A DNA stretch of 10,958 nucleotides, from positions 36,317-47,274 of the forward strand of contig CAJTLK010000003.1 in the NCBI GenBank assembly GCA_910577415.1, in the 5' to 3' direction. Position 1 is the first letter of the stretch, and the number at the start of each line of letters is the position of its first letter. Source of the DNA: an uncultured Oscillospiraceae bacterium (GTDB lineage Bacteria; Bacillota; Clostridia; Oscillospirales; Oscillospiraceae). Below the pieces are notes generated by a model. The model saw only the letters and a list, made by a program, of their open reading frames with translations. It was not told the DNA's origin and did not search any database. The position numbers and the translations under genes were made by a program. Positions 6,673 to 10,958 of the stretch are shown one piece after another.

Positions 6673-7665
6673 ATGGCAAAGCAGAGCAATCAGAAGACCA
6701 AGCTGCTCATTCTCTGGCGGGAGCTTTTGCGCAGAGGGGACGAGGAGAAGCCCATCCCCACCAACCAGCTCATCGAGACCCTTGCCCGGGAGGGGGTCAG
6801 CGCCGAGCGCAAGAGCGTCTACGCCGACATGGAGGCCCTGCGGGAGTTCGGGCTGGACGTTCAGTTCCGCAAGGGGAAGGACGCGGGATGGTTTGTAGGA
6901 CAGCGGGAGTTTGAGCTGGCGGAGCTAAAGCTGCTGGTGGACGCCGTCCAGTCCTCCCGGTTCATCAGCCGGAAAAAGAGCGCCGCCCTCATCAAAAAGC
7001 TGGAGGCGCTGACCAGCGAGAACCAGGCCAGGCAGCTCCGGCGGCAGGTCTATGTGGATAACCGGGTGAAGACGGGCAATGAGAGCGTTTATTATGCCAT
7101 CGACAAGCTCCATACCGCCATCGGGAGCAACCGGGCTGTGAGCTTTCAGTATTTTGACTATGACGTTCACAAGGAAAAGGTCTTCCGCCGGGAGGGGAAG
7201 CGGTATCTGGTCTCCCCCTACGGCCTCATCTGGAGCGACGAGAACTACTATCTGGTAGGCTGGGATCACGCCAAGGGGGAGCTGCGCCACTACCGGGTGG
7301 ATAAGACCGCTGATCTGACCGTCACCGGCCTTGCCAGAGAGGGGGACGAGGGCTGCAAAAGCTTTGACCTGGCGGAATATGGCCAGCGGCATTTCCATAT
7401 GTTCTCGGGCAAGGAGGCCAAGGTGCGCCTGCGCTGCCGGGACGAGGCACGATTCGTCAATATCATGCTGGACCGCTTCGGCATGGACGCCATGCTGATC
7501 CCCGACGGGGAGGGCTATTTTGCCCTGACGGTGGACGCAGTGGTCTCCCCACAATTTTACGGCTGGCTCCTGGGCCTGGGGGAAGGCGTGGTCCTCACCG
7601 GTCCGGCATGGGCGGCGGAGGAGTATGCCGCCAGGCTCCGGGGGGCGTTGGAGAGCTATACGTAG
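6673..7665 (+). CDS. WYL-domain transcriptional regulator (DeoR-like HTH)
   Basis: A 330-residue cytoplasmic DNA-binding regulator. Residues 1-75 form a winged helix-turn-helix (TNQLIETLAREGVSAERKSV is the helix-turn-helix core). A helical linker follows, then a WYL domain at about 145-220 with YLVSPYGLIW and YYLVGW (192-197) and RHYRVDK (205-211). A C-terminal WCX-like extension runs to the end (KVRLRCRDEARFVNIMLDRFG). WYL domains bind small ligands or nucleic acid in known regulators; the ligand here is unknown. The ATG at 6673 is chosen for AGAAGGGGGG about ten bases upstream; an in-frame ATG at 6607 overlaps the -10 hexamer and would lie upstream of the predicted transcript start. It is transcribed away from the lysine-riboswitch operon, so it might regulate that operon, but nothing in the sequence proves it. 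Confidence 0.93.
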   Translation: MAKQSNQKTKLLILWRELLRRGDEEKPIPTNQLIETLAREGVSAERKSVYADMEALREFGLDVQFRKGKDAGWFVGQREFELAELKLLVDAVQSSRFISRKKSAALIKKLEALTSENQARQLRRQVYVDNRVKTGNESVYYAIDKLHTAIGSNRAVSFQYFDYDVHKEKVFRREGKRYLVSPYGLIWSDENYYLVGWDHAKGELRHYRVDKTADLTVTGLAREGDEGCKSFDLAEYGQRHFHMFSGKEAKVRLRCRDEARFVNIMLDRFGMDAMLIPDGEGYFALTVDAVVSPQFYGWLLGLGEGVVLTGPAWAAEEYAARLRGALESYT

Positions 7666-7706
7666 GGGCGGCTATCAGCCGCCCGGATGATAGAACCGCC
7701 CCTTAC
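7662..7706. repeat. Stem-loop repeat between convergent genes (possible bidirectional terminator)
   Basis: GGGCGGCT (7666-7673) and AGCCGCCC (7677-7684) form a perfect 8-bp stem with an ATC loop. The same left arm can pair instead with CCGCCCC further right (7696-7702). The element begins at the stop codon of the WYL gene and ends on the stop codon of the ArsC-like gene. It lacks a T-run on either strand, so termination is uncertain. Its compact shape resembles small dispersed intergenic repeats common in related gut Clostridia; that likeness is from memory and unverified. Confidence 0.5.
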
Positions 7707-8035
7707 TCCCAGCTCCCCCATGCCTCGGGACAGTAGCCCACCGTAGCCAGCTTGCCGTTGCGGACCACCGGGGTCTTGATGAGCTTCGGGTCTTCCAAGA
7801 GCTTTTCCAGCTTGTCCTGGTCATAGGCCAGGTATTGGAGCAGGGCGGCGTCGGGGTTTTTCCAGTCTACCAGCGCCTCCAGACCCACGGCCCGGGCCAC
7901 GCTGGTCAGCTCCTTCTGGCTCATGCCGTAGCGGAGCAGGTCCACCGCCTGGAACTTGATCCGCCGCTCCTTGAAATAGCGCTCCGCCTTTTTGGTGTCG
8001 AAGCACTTTGACTTACCGAAAATTTGAATATTCAT
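7703..8035 (-). CDS. ArsC/Spx-family thioredoxin-fold protein
   Basis: A 110-residue protein of the ArsC/YffB/Spx family. It begins MNIQIFGKSKCFDTKKAERY, a beta strand followed by a loop with a single N-terminal cysteine (C11) and a helix, then the family patterns YFKERRIKFQAVDLL, LIKTPVV with the cis-proline (P89), and VGYCPEAWGSW near the end. A second Cys (C102) lies near the C-terminus. The three arginines used by true ArsC arsenate reductases are not evident, and no ars genes are nearby, so arsenate reduction is unlikely; a thiol redox or Spx-like role is possible but unproven. The ATG at 8035 has GGGAGG about ten bases upstream; an extension to 8089 would add residues with no family match. 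It has its own promoter (8091-8119) and converges on the WYL gene. Confidence 0.88.
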   Translation of the reverse strand: MNIQIFGKSKCFDTKKAERYFKERRIKFQAVDLLRYGMSQKELTSVARAVGLEALVDWKNPDAALLQYLAYDQDKLEKLLEDPKLIKTPVVRNGKLATVGYCPEAWGSWE

Positions 8036-8090
8036 AAGCGTTGAGCCTCCCATACGGAAACGGGGCGGACCTAAAAAGCCGTCCCTCAAT

Positions 8091-8119
8091 ACTTTACCCG
8101 ACTTTGCAGCATTTGTAAA
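8091..8119 (-). promoter_or_regulatory. Promoter of the ArsC-like gene
   Basis: On the minus strand TTTACA (8114-8119) and TAAAGT (8091-8096) are separated by exactly 17 bases. The leader to the start codon at 8035 would be about 50 bases. Confidence 0.7.
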
Positions 8120-8129
8120 GCCGGGTAAA
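8093..8129. repeat. 37-bp imperfect palindrome over the ArsC-like promoter
   Basis: TTTACCCG (8093-8100) mirrors CGGGTAAA (8122-8129). After one mismatch, seven more positions pair (CTTTGCA with TGTAAAG, one G-U) around a 5-base centre. It covers the spacer and -35 of the ArsC-like promoter, so it may be an operator. On the plus strand a TTGCTTTTTT tract follows it, so it could instead stop antisense read-through before the downstream gene. Confidence 0.6.
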
Positions 8130-8150
8130 TTGCTTTTTTCGGGCCATACT

Positions 8151-8178
8151 AAGCACCATCATAAAAAAGGTGGTGCTT
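8151..8178 (+). promoter_or_regulatory. Hairpin enclosing the ribosome-binding site of the nucleotidyltransferase gene
   Basis: AAGCACCATC (8151-8160) pairs with GGTGGTGCTT (8169-8178) over ten positions (one T-G) around an A-rich 8-base loop. The only Shine-Dalgarno-like sequence before the ATG at 8183 is AAGGTGG, inside the right arm. Folding would hide it and lower translation. No convincing plus-strand promoter was found between 8036 and 8182. Confidence 0.6.
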
Positions 8179-8182
8179 TGTT

Positions 8183-10489
8183 ATGAAAGCGGTTATCCTG
8201 GCGGGGGGAGAGGGCAGCCGGCTGCGTCCCCTGACCCTGGGCCGGCCCAAGCCCATGACCCCCCTCTTTGGAAAGCCGGTGCTGGGCCACATCCTGGACC
8301 TGCTGCGCCTGAGCGGGATCAACGAGGCGGCCATTACCCTCCGTTACCTTCCTGCCGCAGTCACCGACCACTTTGGCGACGGCAGCGAGTACGGTATGCG
8401 CCTTCGCTACTTTGTGGAGGACACCCCTTTGGGGACGGCGGGGGGCGTGAAAAAGTGCATGGACTTTTTGGGCGAAGAGGACTTTCTGGTCATCAGCGGG
8501 GACGCAGTGTGCGACCTGGATCTAAAAGCCCTCTGCTCCCTGCACAAAAGCCGCCGGGCGGTGGCCTCCCTGGCCCTGTGCCGCCGGGATGAACCTCTGG
8601 AATACGGCCTGGTACGCACAGACCGGGAGAACCGGGTGCTGGGCTTTGTGGAGAAGCCGGGCTGGGGGCAGGTGGATACGGAGCTTGTCAACGCGGGGAT
8701 CTATATCCTCTCCAAGCGGGCAATGGATATGGTGCCGGAGAACACCCCCTACGACTTTGGCAAGGAGCTGTTTCCCGCCCTCCTGGCGGCAGGGGAGCCG
8801 CTTTATGGCTGGGAGATACCGGGTTACTGGCAGGATATGGGCGACTGCGGGGCCTATCTGGAGTGCGTCCAGGACGCCTTGAGCGGCAAGGTCGATCTGG
8901 ACCTGACCGCGGGACGGACCTCCGCTCCGGTCCCAGCGGGGGTGGAGCTTCGGCAGCCCTGCTGGATCGCTCGGCGGGTGAGCCTTGCCCCCGGCTGTAT
9001 TATTGGGCCATATACTGTTCTGGGCGAGGGCAGCGCGGTGGAGACCGGCGCGGTGGTGGAGAGGTCGGTGCTGCTGGGGGCCGCCGTGGGCGAGGGGGCC
9101 GAGGTCAACGGGGCCATCCTCTGCAAAAATTCCGCCGTCCACAGCCGGGCCATGGTGGGTCCGGGAGCCGTTCTGGGAGAAGGAGCCGTGGCGGGCAGCG
9201 AAGCTATCGTCGCCCCCGGCGTCAAACTCTGGCCGGGGAGAAGAGCCGCTGAGGGCGGACGCTGTACCGCCTCCCTGGTCTCCGCCGGGGCTGACGAGCC
9301 GCTGCGGTTCACCGCGGCAGGGGCCATCCGGGGTGTGGTGGAGGAAGACCTGAGCGCCGGGGCTATGCTCTCGTTGGGGGCGCTGTTGGGAGAAAAGGGG
9401 CCGGTGGGCATCGGCTGGGCCGGGGGCAACGGTGCGGGAATGCTGGCCCGGGCGTTGAGCTGCGGCGTCACCGCCGCCGGAGGCATGGCGCTTCTGAACG
9501 ACGCTCCCTGCGCCTCCGCCGGGGCGTGGTTGGGGCAATATTACGGGCTGCCGGGCAGCGTTTTCATTCAGCAGGACGGAGACAGGGCGGAGGTCCGGCT
9601 CTTTGACAGCCAAGGCTTGCCCCTGCCCCGGAGCGAACAGAGAAAGCTGGAGGGCGCCCTTCTCCGGGGAGAGGGCAGCCGGGTCTCCGGGACCAGGGTA
9701 GGCGGTGTGGAGACGGTGGCGGGAGTACGCTCCAGCTATGCCGCTGAGTGTGCCCGGCAGGTCCGCTCCCTGGGGAGCGCGGCCCAGGCGCCCAACGTGG
9801 CGGTGGAGCGGGGAGAGGGGGCCAACGCTGTCCTGGCCGCCGCTCTTACCGCCTTGGGGTGCCGGGTGCAGCGTGGCGTGGGCAAGGGCGTGCCCATCTT
9901 CTCCGCCGACTGGGGCGGCTTCCGCCTTACCGCCTGGGACGAAAAGGGAAAAATGGTAGCCCCCGACAAGCTGCTGGTGCTCCTGGCCCACATTGAATTT
10001 ACCGGCGGTGAGGGCAGGGCCGCCCTGCCTGCCTGGGCGCCCGCCGCCGCCGAGAGCGTGGCCCAGCGCCGGGGCGGACGGCTTCTTCGTCTGGGCCGGG
10101 ACGGAGTGGAGGCGGAGGAGCTTTGGCTGCGGCAGCCCTGGTTCCGGGACGCCGTTTTCGCTGCCTGCCGTCTATGCCAGTGGATGGGCCGGACGGGGGA
10201 GAGCCTGGAGGGGCTGTGCCGTAGCCTGCCCCGGTTTGTCACCGTCCGCCGGGAGGTGCCCCTTCACACCAGCCGTGGCCGGGTCATGGGAGGCGCGCTG
10301 CACAGTATGCCCGACGCCCAGAGCCAAGGGGAGGGGGTACGCCTGAGTACGGGAAAGGGGTGGGTCTATGTGGTGCCCTCCGGCTCCCGCAGCGTTCTGC
10401 GGCTTATCGCCGAGAGTGTCAGCGCGGAGGCGGCGGAGGAGCTTTGCGCCCAGGTGGAAGAAAAGCTGCGGGAGCTGGATGAGGAATAG
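8183..10489 (+). CDS. Sugar-phosphate nucleotidyltransferase with beta-helix repeats fused to a degenerate phosphohexomutase domain
   Basis: A 768-residue three-part protein. Residues 1-235 are a nucleotidyltransferase that would join a sugar 1-phosphate to a nucleotide: GGEGSRLRPLT (8-18), RPKPM (21-25), SGDAVCDLDL (105-114), EKPG (157-160) and DMGD (218-221) are in place. Residues 250-350 are hexapeptide repeats of a left-handed beta-helix (IIGPYTVLGEG, AMVGPGAVLGEG). Residues 370-768 follow the phosphomannomutase/phosphoglucomutase layout, but the phosphoserine loop (TASHNP in active enzymes) reads QQDGDR (463-468), the DxDxDR metal loop reads SADWGG (574-579), and the GGExSGH sugar loop is missing; only the C-terminal phosphate loop is partly kept (PSGS, 732-735). 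The first part is probably active, the last probably not a mutase. Such fusions are often annotated mannose-1-phosphate guanylyltransferase; the sugar and nucleotide here cannot be told. A hairpin masks its ribosome site. Confidence 0.9.
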   Translation: MKAVILAGGEGSRLRPLTLGRPKPMTPLFGKPVLGHILDLLRLSGINEAAITLRYLPAAVTDHFGDGSEYGMRLRYFVEDTPLGTAGGVKKCMDFLGEEDFLVISGDAVCDLDLKALCSLHKSRRAVASLALCRRDEPLEYGLVRTDRENRVLGFVEKPGWGQVDTELVNAGIYILSKRAMDMVPENTPYDFGKELFPALLAAGEPLYGWEIPGYWQDMGDCGAYLECVQDALSGKVDLDLTAGRTSAPVPAGVELRQPCWIARRVSLAPGCIIGPYTVLGEGSAVETGAVVERSVLLGAAVGEGAEVNGAILCKNSAVHSRAMVGPGAVLGEGAVAGSEAIVAPGVKLWPGRRAAEGGRCTASLVSAGADEPLRFTAAGAIRGVVEEDLSAGAMLSLGALLGEKGPVGIGWAGGNGAGMLARALSCGVTAAGGMALLNDAPCASAGAWLGQYYGLPGSVFIQQDGDRAEVRLFDSQGLPLPRSEQRKLEGALLRGEGSRVSGTRVGGVETVAGVRSSYAAECARQVRSLGSAAQAPNVAVERGEGANAVLAAALTALGCRVQRGVGKGVPIFSADWGGFRLTAWDEKGKMVAPDKLLVLLAHIEFTGGEGRAALPAWAPAAAESVAQRRGGRLLRLGRDGVEAEELWLRQPWFRDAVFAACRLCQWMGRTGESLEGLCRSLPRFVTVRREVPLHTSRGRVMGGALHSMPDAQSQGEGVRLSTGKGWVYVVPSGSRSVLRLIAESVSAEAAEELCAQVEEKLRELDEE

Positions 10490-10612
10490 AGTTGACAAAT
10501 GAGCAAAAAGTCAAGAATAAATTGCAGTAAAAGCGCAAAAATATCAAAGTAAACAAAAACAGGGGGCGTGATGGCCTCCTGTTTTTGTGCAATATAACTG
10601 CTTTTAGACACA
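10490..10612. other. AT-richer intergenic stretch
   Basis: No gene is seen here. It is markedly AT-richer than its neighbours and holds TTGACA (10492-10497) with a weak AATAAA 18 bases on, the terminator at 10553-10588, and TTGAC...GTCAA as a small inverted repeat (10492-10514). It may be partly IS-derived flanking sequence; the IS end cannot be fixed from this window. Confidence 0.5.
10553..10588. terminator. Bidirectional Rho-independent terminator
   Basis: ACAAAAACAGG (10553-10563) pairs with CCTGTTTTTGT (10578-10588), extended inward by three pairs, giving a 14-bp stem. On the plus strand it lies 63 bases after the nucleotidyltransferase stop. On the minus strand it is followed by a T-rich tract (TTTTTGTTTACTTT), so it can also end transcripts from the transposase side. 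Confidence 0.8.
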
Positions 10613-10613
10613 G

Positions 10614-10658
10614 AAAGCCTGCCGGATGTGGTCAGCCACTCCGGCGGCTTTGCTTTTT
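10614..10658 (+). terminator. Long stem-loop with T-run, just downstream of the transposase gene
   Basis: AAAGCC, GCCGGA and GTGG pair in turn with CCAC, TCCGGC and GGCTTT, giving 16 pairs with two single-base bulges and a TCAG loop. On the plus strand GCTTTTTC follows, a typical terminator tail; on the minus strand the tail is poor. It sits 11 bases past the transposase stop and could protect the insertion sequence from outside transcription. Confidence 0.75.
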
Positions 10659-10669
10659 CATATCGGGTT

Positions 10670-10958
10670 TTATGCAACCTGGGCCAAACACTCACGCATG
10701 ACGGCGCTGGAGGAGCGCCAGCCAAGAACACGGCGGGGATATGAGTTTATCCAGTCCTCTGCCCGGCGGATGTCCTCATTGGCCACCTCATCAAAGTTGG
10801 TGCCCTTGGGGAAAAACCACCTTATCATCCTGTTCATGTTTTCATTGCTGCCCCGTTCATAGGCACTGTATGGGTGGCAGTAGTAGAGTTGCGTGCGTTT
10901 TCCCCGGCGGCGGCAGGAGCGCTCCATGCCAACACAGTCTGCAAACTCACTGCCGTTG
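10670..10958 (-). CDS. IS30-family transposase, C-terminal part (5' end outside window)
   Basis: About 95 C-terminal residues of a DDE transposase of the IS30 family, which cuts and joins insertion-sequence ends. From the right edge the frame reads NGSEFAD, the end of the catalytic DNG.EF block, then YYCHPYSAYERGSNENMNRM with the catalytic Glu in GSNEN, then FFPKGTNFDEV, and WINSYPRRVLGW, the family's typical C-terminal pattern, with a TAA stop at 10670-10672. The frame stays open to the edge, so it is cut by the window rather than visibly broken. The ATG at 10927 is internal. Terminal repeats and target duplication cannot be seen, because only one end region is present. Confidence 0.9.
   Translation of the reverse strand, partial: NGSEFADCVGMERSCRRRGKRTQLYYCHPYSAYERGSNENMNRMIRWFFPKGTNFDEVANEDIRRAEDWINSYPRRVLGWRSSSAVMRECLAQVA

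Noticed and set aside
7703..8035. Naming the small gene arsenate reductase.
   Set aside because: It belongs to the ArsC fold family, but the arginines of true ArsC are not evident and no arsenic genes are adjacent.
8522..9991. A 489-codon minus-strand open frame opposite the nucleotidyltransferase gene.
   Set aside because: It is Pro/Gly/His/Arg-rich and featureless, lies over a gene with clear nucleotidyltransferase motifs, and has no supporting start signals.
1..10958. CRISPR arrays, tRNA or rRNA genes, toxin-antitoxin or phage-defence modules.
   Set aside because: No regularly spaced direct repeats, tRNA cloverleaf sequences, rRNA segments or defence-gene motifs were seen on either strand.

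Overview
The window is GC-rich, densely coded bacterial DNA. Gene style (an Opp/Dpp peptide ABC operon with a lipoprotein binding protein, a WYL regulator, a lysine riboswitch, strong AGGAGG-type ribosome sites) points to a high-GC gut Clostridium relative, most likely Oscillospiraceae (Flavonifractor/Lawsonibacter-like). That assignment is inference; no rRNA or marker gene is present.

Left half (1-6519, minus strand): one apparent operon read right to left. A consensus sigma-A-type promoter (6491-6519) is followed by a lysine riboswitch aptamer (6310-6477) and a 13-bp terminator-like hairpin (6248-6277). Then come an L-Ala-D/L-Glu dipeptide epimerase, a 658-residue family-5 peptide-binding lipoprotein, two permeases (DppB/OppB and DppC/OppC types; stop and start overlap as TAATG) and a DppD/OppD-type ATPase that runs off the left edge. 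The epimerase keeps every catalytic and specificity residue of B. subtilis YkfB, so the operon is best read as uptake and breakdown of murein (cell-wall) peptides. Control by lysine makes sense if the imported peptides supply meso-diaminopimelate, the direct precursor of lysine. This riboswitch-epimerase-transporter link is the main find.

Middle (6520-8182): divergently from the operon lies a WYL-domain transcriptional regulator with its own extended -10 promoter. It converges on a small ArsC/Spx-like thioredoxin-fold protein, with a compact stem-loop repeat between them. The small gene has its own promoter, buried in a 37-bp imperfect palindrome.

Right part (8183-10958): a long plus-strand gene encodes a nucleotidyltransferase, left-handed beta-helix repeats and a phosphohexomutase-like domain in one chain. 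The mutase part has lost its catalytic serine loop and metal loop. Its ribosome-binding site sits in a hairpin. An AT-richer stretch with two strong terminator hairpins follows, then the C-terminal end of an IS30-family transposase on the minus strand, cut by the right edge.
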